In this document: piece after piece, positions 14,417 to 23,379 of the stretch | Layout of the letters: every line of letters starts with the position of its first letter | How positions within the stretch are numbered: position 1 is the stretch's first letter | Source: JAWXCH01 sp034440595 | GTDB lineage: Bacteria; Planctomycetota; Planctomycetia; Pirellulales; JALHPA01 | Assembly: GCA_034440595.1 (NCBI GenBank) | Contig: JAWXCH010000024.1 | Location: 1-25,788 of the forward strand | Direction of reading: 5' to 3' | Length of the DNA stretch: 25,788 nucleotides | Notes under the pieces: generated by a model | What the model was told of the DNA's origin: nothing | Database searches by the model: none | Seen by the model: only the letters and a program-made list of their open reading frames with translations | Program-made: the position numbers and the translations under genes

Positions 14417-17320
14417 ATGGCTCGCGGCAAAACCCATGACGTAGTGCAAGACGACTCCGAACTGAGCGACGTAGCAGAAGGCGCAAACGGCCAGCACGGT
14501 AGCGAAGATGGTCACGCCGTTGACCCGGATCAGGGGGACGCACAGGTCGAGATCTCCGGCGAGGAAGCTGCCGACGAAGCGCAGCAGGATCTGGCCATGC
14601 ACGAGCAAAGTGAAGGCTCGATCGACGAAGTTTCGGCCGCTGCCGCCAATGACTCGGTAGCAATGGTCGAAGACACCGATCCCGAGGAGACCGAAGAGTG
14701 GCTCGAGGCGTTGCAGGATGTGCTGCGCGTCAAAGGTCGCGATCGAGTGAAGTATCTGCTGTCGCTGCTGGAGGAGAAGGCCTACATGGCGGGGGTCGAA
14801 ATTCCGTTTTCGGCCACTACTCCGTATGTCAACTCGATTCCAACGGATAAGCAGCCGCGCTACCCGGGCAATCGCGAGATCGAGCGCCGCATTAAGAGCA
14901 TCATCCGCTGGAATGCGATGGCGATGGTCGTGCGTGCCAATCGTGAAGATGGCAGTGTTGGCGGACACATCTCCACCTTCGCCAGTGCGGCCACACTATA
15001 TGAAGTGGCATTCAATCACTTCTTCCGAGGTCGTGGCGATGATTTCTCTGGCGATCAGATTTACTTTCAAGGTCACGCCTCACCGGGCATGTACTCGCGT
15101 GCATTCCTTGAAGGTCGCCTGAGCGAGCGGAACTTGATCAATTTCCGTCGCGAGATGCGCGAAGGGGGCGGACTTTCCAGTTATCCGCACCCGTGGCTGA
15201 TGCCGACCTTTTGGGAATACCCAACCGTCTCGATGGGCCTTGGGCCGATCATGGCGATCTATCAGGCACGCTTTAATAAGTACCTGCAGGATCGCGGCAT
15301 TAAGGACACCAGTGGCCAGCACGTCTGGGCATTCCTCGGCGACGGCGAATGCGACGAGCCGGAAACACTGGGAGCAATCACGCTTGCTTCGCGCGAAGGT
15401 CTGGACAACCTCATCTTTGTTATCAATTGCAACTTGCAGCGACTGGATGGCCCGGTTCGCGGCAACGGCAAGATCATTCAAGAATTGGAAGGTGCGTTTC
15501 GCGGTGCCGGCTGGAACGTGATCAAGGTGATCTGGGGAGACCAGTGGGACGCATTGCTCGAGAAGGACGACGATGGCCTGCTGGCGAAGCGCATGGCAGA
15601 AGTCGTTGACGGCGAATATCAAAAGTACGTCGTCATGCCAGGGGATTACATCCGCGAGCACTTCTTTGGCAAATACCCTGAATTGCACGAGATGGTGAGC
15701 CACCTTTCCGACGAGAAGTTGAAGAAGCTCAATCGCGGTGGCCACGATCCAGAGAAAGTTTATGCCGCCTATAAGGCCGCTGTGGAATCCAACGGCCGGC
15801 CAACGGTGATCCTGGCCAAGACCATCAAGGGTTACGGGCTGGGCGAGGCTGGTGAAGGTCGCAACATGACCCACCAGAAGAAGAAGTACAACGAACAAGA
15901 ACTGCGCGAATTCCGCACCCGGTTTAGCATTCCGATCTCGGATGAAGATGTCGCGCAGACGCCGTTTTACAAGCCGCCAGAGGATTCGGTCGAGATGAAG
16001 TACCTGCGCGAGCGCCGCGAGGCACTGGGTGGTGCGGTACCGTCGCGACCGGAAAATCTCCCCACTTTGCAAACGCCAAAGCTGGATGAATATCGATCCT
16101 TCATTGAGAAGTTCACTGGCAAAGAGAACGCCTCCACGATGGGTGTCGTGCGCCTGATGCGCGAGTTGATGAAAGATAAGAATATCGGCAAGTTCATCGT
16201 GCCGATTGTCCCCGATGAATCCCGTACGTTTGGTATGGACTCGCTGTTCCGTGAAGTCGGCATCTACGCACACTCTGGCCAGTTGTACGAACCGGTCGAT
16301 AGCGATCAGATCGCTTACTATCGCGAAGCAAAAGATGGTCAGATTCTGGAAGAAGGAATCACCGAGGCCGGATCGATGGCTTCGTTCATTGCCGCCGGCA
16401 CGAGCTACTCGGCGCACGGCGTGCCGATGATTCCGATGTTCATTTACTACTCGATGTTCGGCTTCCAGCGGATCGGTGACCTGATCTGGTGTGCGCTGGA
16501 TGCCCGTGCTCGCGGGTTCATGTTTGGCGGGACCGCCGGTCGAACCACGCTGGCCGGCGAAGGTCTTCAACATCAGGATGGCAACAGCCATCTATTTGCG
16601 ATTGCTTACCCGAATGTTCGCGCCTATGACCCGGCCTTTGTGTATGAGTCGACCGTGATCATCCTGGACGGCATGCACAAGATGTATGAGCTAGGTGAGG
16701 ACGCGATCTACTACCTGACGATCTGCAATGAAGAATACTCCATGCCGGCCATGCCGCCGGGGGTCGAGGAAGGGATCGTTCGCGGCATTTACAAGCTGAG
16801 CGACTTGGAAGTGGGCGATGGTTCGTTGAAGGCACAGTTGTTTGGTAGTGGTGCCATCCTGCGAGAAGTCCAGCGTGCCGAGAAGCTGCTGGCCGAGCGG
16901 TACAACGTCAGTTCCAGTGTCTGGAGTGTGACCAGCTACAAGGAGCTCCGCCGAGATGCGCATGCGGCTCGTCGTTGGAACATGTTGCATCCTGATCAGC
17001 CGCCGCAAAAGTCCTATTACGAGAAATCGATCGCCGGTGCCGAAGGGGTCTTTGTTGCGACATCGGATTACGTTCGTGCCGTGCCAGAACAGCTTGATCC
17101 TTGGACACCAGGGGGACTATTTGTTCTCGGCACCGACGGTTTCGGGCGTAGCGAGACTCGCGGCCCACTACGGCGTCACTTTGAAGTCGATGCCGAATGC
17201 ATTACCGTGGCGACTTTGTATCGTCTGGCCGAAACCGGCAAGATTGATCGCAACGTGGTCGCTCAGGCAATCAAGGACTTTGGTATCGATCCAGAAAAGG
17301 TCGACCCATTTGGAGCATAA
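14417..17320 (+). CDS. aceE: Pyruvate dehydrogenase E1 component, homodimeric type, with acidic N-terminal extension
   Basis: 967 residues, about 80 more than E. coli AceE. From residue 87 the protein follows AceE closely: DPEETEEWLEAL, then the thiamine-diphosphate motif GDGECDEPE (308-316) ending in NCN (337-339), VREHFFGKYPE-like IREHFFGKYPE, the active-site histidine of NMTHQKKK (His486), FIYYSMFGFQRIGDLIW, GGTAGRTTLAGEGLQHQDG, and a C-terminus near LGTDGFGRSETRGPLRRHFEVD. It decarboxylates pyruvate and acetylates the E2 lipoyl group. Residues 1-82 contain 22 Asp/Glu but only two Lys/Arg and no AceE similarity. A start at Met83 would give 885 residues, close to E. coli length, but lacks a ribosome binding site, while AAGGG precedes Met1. 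aceF follows after 92 bp. Confidence 0.96.
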   Translation: MARGKTHDVVQDDSELSDVAEGANGQHGSEDGHAVDPDQGDAQVEISGEEAADEAQQDLAMHEQSEGSIDEVSAAAANDSVAMVEDTDPEETEEWLEALQDVLRVKGRDRVKYLLSLLEEKAYMAGVEIPFSATTPYVNSIPTDKQPRYPGNREIERRIKSIIRWNAMAMVVRANREDGSVGGHISTFASAATLYEVAFNHFFRGRGDDFSGDQIYFQGHASPGMYSRAFLEGRLSERNLINFRREMREGGGLSSYPHPWLMPTFWEYPTVSMGLGPIMAIYQARFNKYLQDRGIKDTSGQHVWAFLGDGECDEPETLGAITLASREGLDNLIFVINCNLQRLDGPVRGNGKIIQELEGAFRGAGWNVIKVIWGDQWDALLEKDDDGLLAKRMAEVVDGEYQKYVVMPGDYIREHFFGKYPELHEMVSHLSDEKLKKLNRGGHDPEKVYAAYKAAVESNGRPTVILAKTIKGYGLGEAGEGRNMTHQKKKYNEQELREFRTRFSIPISDEDVAQTPFYKPPEDSVEMKYLRERREALGGAVPSRPENLPTLQTPKLDEYRSFIEKFTGKENASTMGVVRLMRELMKDKNIGKFIVPIVPDESRTFGMDSLFREVGIYAHSGQLYEPVDSDQIAYYREAKDGQILEEGITEAGSMASFIAAGTSYSAHGVPMIPMFIYYSMFGFQRIGDLIWCALDARARGFMFGGTAGRTTLAGEGLQHQDGNSHLFAIAYPNVRAYDPAFVYESTVIILDGMHKMYELGEDAIYYLTICNEEYSMPAMPPGVEEGIVRGIYKLSDLEVGDGSLKAQLFGSGAILREVQRAEKLLAERYNVSSSVWSVTSYKELRRDAHAARRWNMLHPDQPPQKSYYEKSIAGAEGVFVATSDYVRAVPEQLDPWTPGGLFVLGTDGFGRSETRGPLRRHFEVDAECITVATLYRLAETGKIDRNVVAQAIKDFGIDPEKVDPFGA

Positions 17321-17412
17321 TCGCTCCGCTGGATTTGCACCTTTCATTATCTGATGTTTGTTTCGTTTGGATCTGTTAACTCGTTTGCATGGACCCTTAG
17401 ATAGCATTGCTC

Positions 17413-18819
17413 ATGGCTACCGAATTCAAGCTCCCTAACCTCGGCGAAAATATTGAGTCTGGCGATATCGTCAACGTCCTGGTGAAGGAAGGGGATGTTA
17501 TCAAGGCCAATCAAAGGGTCGTGGAGATCGAAACCGACAAAGCGGTGATCGAGGTTCCGTCGACTCAGGCTGGCAAAGTGACCAAGGTGCATGTCAAGCA
17601 GGGTGAAACGATCAAGATCGGCTCTACGCTGCTGACCTTGGAAGCCGCCGGTGCCGACAGCGCAGCGAAACCTGCCGCCAAGTCCGCCGCCGCCGCACCC
17701 GCCAAGGCTGCACCCGCGAAGACAGAAGCCAAACAGCCAGCTGCCAAAGCTGCTGCTGCAACCAAGGCGGCTCCAGAAAAGCCAGCCGCTAAGTCTGCCC
17801 CGGCCAAGGCCGCCAGTCCACCACCGCTGCCCGCGCAAAGTGGTAGTGGTAACGGCCGCACGGCCAGTGTCGAATTGGAGCCAGAAGTTCCTGCTTCGTC
17901 CGATGAAGGTAGCGAAGCCGAAGCCAGCGGTCCTGCCGGTCCGGCAGTGCGTCGCCTGGCACGTGAGCTAGGGGTTGAACTTTCTCGCGTTACCGGTACT
18001 GGCGCCGAGGGGCGTATCACACGCGAAGATGTCATTGCCGCCGTCCGTCAGGCCAACGTCAGCGGTACCGGAATTGGCACTCGGAACGAACCGGCTGGAG
18101 AGCGTGACAACTACGGGGGCATCGTTCGCGAGCAGCTTTCGCGCATGCGCAAGACGATTGCCGCGAATATGATCACCTCGGTCACGACCATTCCGCAGCT
18201 CACGAACTTCGACGATGCCGACATCACCGAATTGGAACGCCTGCGTAAGGATAGCAGCACCGAATACGCCAAGACCAATATCAAGCTGACCAGCATGGCG
18301 TTTTTGATGCGTGCCGTGGCGCTTTCGCTACGTGCCCATAAAACCTTGAACGCCTCGGTCGATATGGAAAACGGGCAGATCGTCTACAAGCAGTACATCA
18401 ATCTGGGTGTTGCCGTGGATACCGATCGTGGGCTGGTGGTACCGGTCCTGCGCGATGTCGACCGCCTGAACATTCCACAGATTGCTTCGGCGCTGTCGGC
18501 CATGGCCGAAAAAGCACGCAAGGGACAAACCACCATCGAAGAGATGCGTGGCGGCTCATTCACGATCAGCAATCTGGGTGCGATAGGGGGTACCTACAGC
18601 ACGCCGATCGTGAACCCGCCCGAGGTGGCCATTTTGCTGATTGGCCGCTCGCGAAAGCTGCCGGTCGTGCTTGAAGGGGACCGCATTGAGCCACGACTGA
18701 TGATGCCGCTCAGTCTGTCGTATGACCACCGGCTGGTGGATGGTGCGGCGGCGACGCGCTTCATGAACGAAGTGATCAATTACCTTGAGTCCCCTGGCCG
18801 GTTGCTTTTAGCACAGTAG
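17413..18819 (+). CDS. aceF: Pyruvate dehydrogenase E2, dihydrolipoamide acetyltransferase
   Basis: 468 residues from the ATG at 17413; an in-frame TTG at 17407 is less likely. The order is one lipoyl domain (1-78, lipoylated Lys43 in EIETDKAVIEV), then a flexible Ala/Pro/Lys linker of about 90 residues, a peripheral-subunit-binding domain (about 176-211, VRRLARELGVELSRVTGTG and GRITREDV), and a catalytic acyltransferase domain. The catalytic domain ends with SYDHRLVDG (His439 and Asp443 are the catalytic pair). It transfers the acetyl group from E1-derived acetyl-lipoamide to CoA and forms the complex core. E. coli E2 has three lipoyl domains; one is common elsewhere. It lies 92 bp after aceE. 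The E3 gene (lpd) is not in the window, so it must be elsewhere. No clear ribosome binding site precedes the ATG. Confidence 0.96.
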   Translation: MATEFKLPNLGENIESGDIVNVLVKEGDVIKANQRVVEIETDKAVIEVPSTQAGKVTKVHVKQGETIKIGSTLLTLEAAGADSAAKPAAKSAAAAPAKAAPAKTEAKQPAAKAAAATKAAPEKPAAKSAPAKAASPPPLPAQSGSGNGRTASVELEPEVPASSDEGSEAEASGPAGPAVRRLARELGVELSRVTGTGAEGRITREDVIAAVRQANVSGTGIGTRNEPAGERDNYGGIVREQLSRMRKTIAANMITSVTTIPQLTNFDDADITELERLRKDSSTEYAKTNIKLTSMAFLMRAVALSLRAHKTLNASVDMENGQIVYKQYINLGVAVDTDRGLVVPVLRDVDRLNIPQIASALSAMAEKARKGQTTIEEMRGGSFTISNLGAIGGTYSTPIVNPPEVAILLIGRSRKLPVVLEGDRIEPRLMMPLSLSYDHRLVDGAAATRFMNEVINYLESPGRLLLAQ

Positions 18820-18852
18820 ATACTGCCGATCGCGCACCTTTTGTTTCATTCG

Positions 18853-20127
18853 ATGCAATTCCCGCAATTCTTCCGTGTCCGGCAGACGTTTGATCGGCCT
18901 CATGTACTGGATATCGCGGCAACCGTCGACGCAGAGCTGGACAAACTCAAACTCGCACAGAACGTCCTACCGGGCCAGTCTGTGGCCATCACTGCCGGTA
19001 GTCGCGGGATTACCAACGTCCGGCTGATTCTGAAGTGCATCGTCGAGCATTTTCAGCAACTTGGCGCAAAGCCATTCTTGGTGCCGGCCATGGGAAGTCA
19101 CGGGGGCGGTACGGCCGAGGGGCAGCTTGAGGTTCTGGCCACCTATGGCATTACAGAAGAGTACTGTGAGTGCCCGATCCGCGCCAGTATGGAGACGGTC
19201 ATCGTCTGCCAGACGGCCGAAGGCTTTCCGGTTCACTTTGATAAGTTTGCTTCACAGGCGGATCACGTGTTTGTCTGTGGGCGCGTGAAACCGCATACCG
19301 ATTTCACCGGCGAGATCCAAAGTGGCCTGATGAAGATGCTGTTGATCGGACTGGGCAAGCACGAAGGTGCCAAGATTTACCACCGCGCCATCCACGACCA
19401 CAACTTTTCGTACATTGTGCAGAGCGTGGCGAATCGCGTCTTGAGCGAATGCCACATCGTCGGGGGCCTGGCCATTCTTGAGAACGGCTACGACGAAACG
19501 GCGCTACTCGAGGGAGTGCTACCGGCACAGTTTGAATCGCGCGAAAAGGAACTGCTGAAGCTGGCGGCAGCCTGGCTGCCGCGCCTTCCTGCCAGGCAGA
19601 TCGATCTGCTGGTCGTCGATCAGATCGGCAAAAATCTGAGTGGCACCGGCATGGATACCAACATCATCGGGCGCAAGCACAACGATCACGAAGCGGCACC
19701 CGATGAGTGGCCGAAAGTTCGCCGGATTGCAGTACGGTCGTTGACGGAAGAGACGCACGGCAATGCTTCTGGAATCGGAATCGCCGAATTCTGCAGAACG
19801 GCCGTTCTGCGGCAGATGGACAAACGCAAAACATGGATGAATGGCCTGACCAGCGGGCACATCTCCTGCGTGATGACGCCGCTGGACTTTGAAACAGATC
19901 GCGAGCTGTGGGAGGCAGCGCTGCCGACCATCGGCCTGACCGAGCCACCGAATGCGAAGATTCTCTGGATCAAAAACACGCTGGAATTGACCGAGGTTGA
20001 ATGCTCGGCGGCCTTTTGGGACGCGTTTCAAGAGCGGCCCGATCTGGAGATTCTCACCCCGAGGCGTGATCTCCCCTGGGACAGTGACGGTAATCTCCCG
20101 CAGTTTGAGATTTCGACACCGCACTAG
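18853..20127 (+). CDS. LarA-like (DUF2088) probable nickel-pincer-dependent isomerase
   Basis: 424 residues from the ATG at 18853; an in-frame TTG at 18841 is possible. The N-terminal half matches the lactate racemase LarA/DUF2088 family: LVPAMGSHGGGTAEGQ (His83), then GRVKPHTDFTGEI (His148) followed by GLMKMLLIGLGKHEGAK (Lys161). In LarA the corresponding histidines and lysine bind the nickel-pincer nucleotide, with the lysine attached covalently. DQIGKNLSGTGMDTNIIGRK is a further conserved block of this subgroup. LarA homologs epimerise alpha-hydroxy acids or related compounds; the substrate here is unknown. Only 33 bp separate it from aceF, so it is probably co-transcribed with the pyruvate dehydrogenase genes. 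LarB, LarC and LarE, which make the cofactor, are not in the window. Annotators often name this family only by domain. Confidence 0.8.
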   Translation: MQFPQFFRVRQTFDRPHVLDIAATVDAELDKLKLAQNVLPGQSVAITAGSRGITNVRLILKCIVEHFQQLGAKPFLVPAMGSHGGGTAEGQLEVLATYGITEEYCECPIRASMETVIVCQTAEGFPVHFDKFASQADHVFVCGRVKPHTDFTGEIQSGLMKMLLIGLGKHEGAKIYHRAIHDHNFSYIVQSVANRVLSECHIVGGLAILENGYDETALLEGVLPAQFESREKELLKLAAAWLPRLPARQIDLLVVDQIGKNLSGTGMDTNIIGRKHNDHEAAPDEWPKVRRIAVRSLTEETHGNASGIGIAEFCRTAVLRQMDKRKTWMNGLTSGHISCVMTPLDFETDRELWEAALPTIGLTEPPNAKILWIKNTLELTEVECSAAFWDAFQERPDLEILTPRRDLPWDSDGNLPQFEISTPH

Positions 20128-20150
20128 CGGTCTTTCTCGGATACGAGTTT

Positions 20151-20181
<31 letters not shown>

Positions 20182-20404
20182 TTAAGCCTACGGTCGTCGC
20201 AGTTTAAAGAAATCGCCTCCCTGCGCCGTCTGCCTATTTTATCTCGCCGAATTGAATCGGCATTGGCCAACAACGGCAATTTCGCTACTCTCCCACGGGC
20301 CAATATGGGACTTTCGCGACTGCCTGAATGGCAGAATGCGAAAATTCCATTTTGAGCATCGAACAGTCCACACTTTTGCAGATAAGACCAAGGATGGTCG
20401 ACCT

Positions 20405-21901
20405 ATGAATTCACCAACTTCTGGCTGCCCGTTTTCAGGTGGCAACACTCCAGCGTCGCCGGTGACAAAAAGTTGCTCCCCAAGTGACTGCGGACCGCTA
20501 CCTGTCACGCACGGCAACTTGCTGGATTTTCCGCGCGATCCGATCGCTTGCATGCGCGAGCTGTACAATCAGCACGGAAACATTGCCGCTCTGGAACAGG
20601 ATGGCACGCGACTCTATTTTGCCTTTGGCCCGCAATACAATCAGCAGGTCTTGAGCGATCCCAAGTCGTTTCACTCGCGGTTCTTTGCTATCCGTGGGCC
20701 AAAGAATTCTGCTCAACGTCGCCTGACCTGCGGGCTGCTAAGCATGAACGGAGAAGACCACAAGCGCAACCGTCGGATCGTCATGGGGCCGTTTCAGAAG
20801 CGGTCAATTGAAACCTATTGCGGCTCACTCGCCGGGCTATCCGAGCAGATGCTCGAAGGGTGGCGGCCAGGACAGGTCCGCAATATCTTCAGCGACATGA
20901 CTCATTATATGCTGCGTGTTACCAGCAGCATTTTATTCGGCTTTGACCAGACGGAACTGGCCTACTCGATTGGCGAAAAGACCGAACGCTGGGTCCGCAT
21001 GAATCACGACCTCGGGATGGGAAGCATGCTTCCGAATGCACGCAACCCGGCCGAGTATGAGCAACTGCTGACGCAAGCTGATGCGCTAGAGGCTGAAATT
21101 CTGAAGATGATCGCGCTGCGTCGCGCCTCGCCCACCGAAGGCAATGACGTTCTGAGCCTGCTGATCCGCGCTCACGACGACGACGGGGCAAAACTAACTG
21201 ATAATGAATTGATTGGTCAGGCCGCTATTCTGTTTGCCGCCGCACATTTGACCACCGCCAACACGCTGACCTGGACGCTGTTCTTGCTGGCCCAGCACCC
21301 CAAGGTCGCGCAAGAATTGTTTGACGAACTGACCGGCGTGTTGCATGGAGAAGCGCCCAAGCTGGAGCAGTTGGAACAGTTGCCGCTACTTGATCGCGTC
21401 ATCAACGAAAGCATGCGTGTATTGCCGGCAAGCAGTTATTCGCAACGCACCAATCCAGAACCGATGGACCTTGGCCCGTTCCATCTGCCGGCCGGATCGA
21501 TGATCGTCTTCAGTCAATTCATCACACACCATATGGAATCGCTGTTCGACCAGCCCTATCGATTCATGCCGCAGCGCTGGAAAACGATTGAACCTTCGCC
21601 CTATGCGTTCATGCCCTTTGCAGCCGGTCCCAAGATGTGCATCGGTGCTTCATTGGCCATGATGACCATTCGCATTACCCTGGCCACCGTCTGGCAGCGC
21701 GTGCGAATGAGCGTCATTCCCGGTGCCAATATCAACGGGCTGGTGACTTCGACCATGCTTGGTCCAACGACCGGCATGCCGATGCTGCTGATGGGCACAA
21801 AGTCACCCTACACCAACTCCTGGGTTCGCGGCAACATTCACGACCTGGTGCAACTCGATTGGCCCGAGAGCCAGCGTGCTGGCAAGTCAAACGTTGCGTA
21901 A
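20405..21901 (+). CDS. Cytochrome P450
   Basis: 498 residues from the ATG at 20405, with AAGGA 10 nt upstream. The frame extends to a TTG at 20252 but that part has no P450 similarity. Landmarks: the K-helix ESMR (Glu335-Arg338), the heme-ligand loop FAAGPKMCIG (Cys412), and an I-helix FAAAHLTTANTLTW. In the I-helix the usual (A/G)GX(D/E)T reads A-H-L-T, so Leu282 replaces the acid normally involved in proton delivery, while Thr283 is kept. A 30-residue C-terminal tail (SPYTNSWVRGNIHDLVQLDW) follows the normal end. It is a soluble heme monooxygenase-like protein with no membrane anchor or reductase fusion; redox partners are not in the window. Substrate unknown. It converges with the galM-like gene, 21 bp apart. 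Confidence 0.92.
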   Translation: MNSPTSGCPFSGGNTPASPVTKSCSPSDCGPLPVTHGNLLDFPRDPIACMRELYNQHGNIAALEQDGTRLYFAFGPQYNQQVLSDPKSFHSRFFAIRGPKNSAQRRLTCGLLSMNGEDHKRNRRIVMGPFQKRSIETYCGSLAGLSEQMLEGWRPGQVRNIFSDMTHYMLRVTSSILFGFDQTELAYSIGEKTERWVRMNHDLGMGSMLPNARNPAEYEQLLTQADALEAEILKMIALRRASPTEGNDVLSLLIRAHDDDGAKLTDNELIGQAAILFAAAHLTTANTLTWTLFLLAQHPKVAQELFDELTGVLHGEAPKLEQLEQLPLLDRVINESMRVLPASSYSQRTNPEPMDLGPFHLPAGSMIVFSQFITHHMESLFDQPYRFMPQRWKTIEPSPYAFMPFAAGPKMCIGASLAMMTIRITLATVWQRVRMSVIPGANINGLVTSTMLGPTTGMPMLLMGTKSPYTNSWVRGNIHDLVQLDWPESQRAGKSNVA

Positions 21902-21914
21902 ATTGAACTCAGAT

Positions 21915-21934
21915 GGCGGAGTTTACTTCTCCGC
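21915..21934. terminator. Possible hairpin between convergent P450 and epimerase genes
   Basis: GCGGAG-tttactt-CTCCGC (21916-21934) forms a 6-bp stem with a 7-nt loop and overlaps the stop codon of the epimerase gene. It lies just past the P450 stop. There is no T-run on either strand, so its role as a terminator is uncertain. Confidence 0.3.
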
Positions 21935-23116
21935 ACTGAACCGATGCACGGTCTGCGTGTGATAGGTCTCATTCGGCCGCAAGGTTGTCGTCGGGAAGCT
22001 GGGTTGATTCGGCGAGTCTGGATAGTGCTGCGTCTCCAGACAGAACGCTTCGTGCTGTTTGAATCCGCCGTTGATCGGATCCCCATCCAGAAAGTTGCCG
22101 GTGTAGAACTGAATAGCCGGCTCTGTGGTGAGGATCTCCATCACGCGGCCAGAATTCGGATCCTTCACACGTGCCGCCAGTTGGGGCACTTCTTGCCCGC
22201 GGAGCTTGCGAAGCACGTAGCAGTGGTCGTAGCCCCCCTTGTCGTTCCCCGGCTTGAATTCGGCAATCTGTGCGCCGATCTTCTTCGGCTTGGTGAAATC
22301 CATCTTGGTGCCCTTCACTTCCAACAGCTTGCCCGTCGGAATGAAACCATCATCGACATCCAAGTACTGTTCCGCGTTAAGTGTGACTTCGTGATCGAGC
22401 ACCGGACCTGAGCCGATGCCGCCAAGCGTCCAATACGAATGATTGGTCAGATTGGCGACGGTCGTCTTGTCGGTGGTTGCTGTGTAGTCGATGGTCACTT
22501 CGTTCTTGTCATTCAGCGAGTACACAACCGTGACCTGCATATTGCCGGGATAACCTTCTTCGCCGTCCTTGCTGAGGTAGGTAAATCGCACGCCGCTGCC
22601 GCCGGGGACTTCGATCGGTTCACCCTTCCAGACAACGCGGTCAAAACCCATCGGCCCGCCATGCAGGTGATGCACGCCGTTGTTATTCTTGGCAAGTGAG
22701 TACTCTTTGCCGTCCAGCGTGAACTTGCCGTGCGCAATGCGGTTACCAAACCGACCGATGGTGCAACCAAAGTGCGCCTTGTGTTTTTCGTAGCCCGTTA
22801 TGTCGTCGAAGCTTAGCATGACGTTGGCCAGCTTGCCGTTCTTGTCCGGTGTTTCCAGCGATTGAATGGCAGCACCGTAGTTGATTAGCCGCAGGATCAG
22901 GCCGTTTTTGTTCTTGAGCGTGTACAGCGTGATCGGCTGGCCATCGGCCGTTTTGCCAAAGGAAGATTGTTCAATGTTCATAGGCTTGGATTCAGTCGAT
23001 GCGACGGCAGGTTTGTCGAGCGGTTCAGCCGAACTACAGGCCGGCATCTGGCTCAAGACGACGGACGTCATCAGTATGGCGAAAACGTGTTTACGAGTCA
23101 TGGTATTACGTGTCAT
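21923..23116 (-). CDS. galM: Secreted aldose 1-epimerase (galactose mutarotase family)
   Basis: 397 residues from the ATG at 23116, with GGGGAAG 7-8 nt upstream. The N-terminus is a signal sequence (RKHVFAILMTSVVLSQMPAC), perhaps a weak lipobox (MPAC), so the enzyme is exported. Catalytic landmarks of galactose mutarotase are present: VHHLHGGPMGFDR (His152, like E. coli His104), NLTNHSYWTLGG (His226, like His175) and CLETQHYPDSPN (Glu361, like Glu309, the general base). The family interconverts alpha and beta anomers of aldoses; an extracytoplasmic copy suggests work on sugars released from polysaccharides outside the cytoplasm. It has its own consensus promoter upstream. It converges with the P450 gene with a 21-bp gap. 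Confidence 0.92.
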   Translation of the reverse strand: MTRNTMTRKHVFAILMTSVVLSQMPACSSAEPLDKPAVASTESKPMNIEQSSFGKTADGQPITLYTLKNKNGLILRLINYGAAIQSLETPDKNGKLANVMLSFDDITGYEKHKAHFGCTIGRFGNRIAHGKFTLDGKEYSLAKNNNGVHHLHGGPMGFDRVVWKGEPIEVPGGSGVRFTYLSKDGEEGYPGNMQVTVVYSLNDKNEVTIDYTATTDKTTVANLTNHSYWTLGGIGSGPVLDHEVTLNAEQYLDVDDGFIPTGKLLEVKGTKMDFTKPKKIGAQIAEFKPGNDKGGYDHCYVLRKLRGQEVPQLAARVKDPNSGRVMEILTTEPAIQFYTGNFLDGDPINGGFKQHEAFCLETQHYPDSPNQPSFPTTTLRPNETYHTQTVHRFSAEK

Positions 23117-23224
23117 GGTTCACTTCCCCCGAAGTATGCAAAGCGATCGCTTCCAGGAGCCGCCGGCGGCGCGACAACAGCGATCGTGAATTTAGTTCCC
23201 AGCCGGATAATGCTGTGCGTCCTG

Positions 23225-23253
23225 ATCATACCCGGTGCCACGGTGCGACTCAA
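23225..23253 (-). promoter_or_regulatory. Predicted sigma70-type promoter of the galM-like gene
   Basis: On the minus strand TTGAGT (23248-23253) and TATGAT (23225-23230, 5 of 6 consensus bases) are separated by exactly 17 bp. Transcription would start near 23218, leaving a leader of about 100 nt to the ATG at 23116. Confidence 0.6.
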
Positions 23254-23379
23254 TAATCCCCGTAAAACTAGCAAGGGGAGCGGTTGCTGGTTTTATAGGC
23301 ACTTGCCGAATGTGCAGGCGATCACTTAGGCTGCACCCGAGCTATTGAAGATGGCGACTGTTTCAGTTCGAGAAGGCCG

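Noticed and set aside
15080..16591. 503-residue open frame on the minus strand opposite aceE
   Set aside because: It is fully antisense to the unmistakable AceE sequence, has no domain signature or ribosome binding site, and reflects the GC-rich codon positions of aceE.
20252..20404. Extended P450 start at TTG 20252
   Set aside because: The extra 51 residues show no P450 similarity, and the ATG at 20405 has AAGGA at good spacing.
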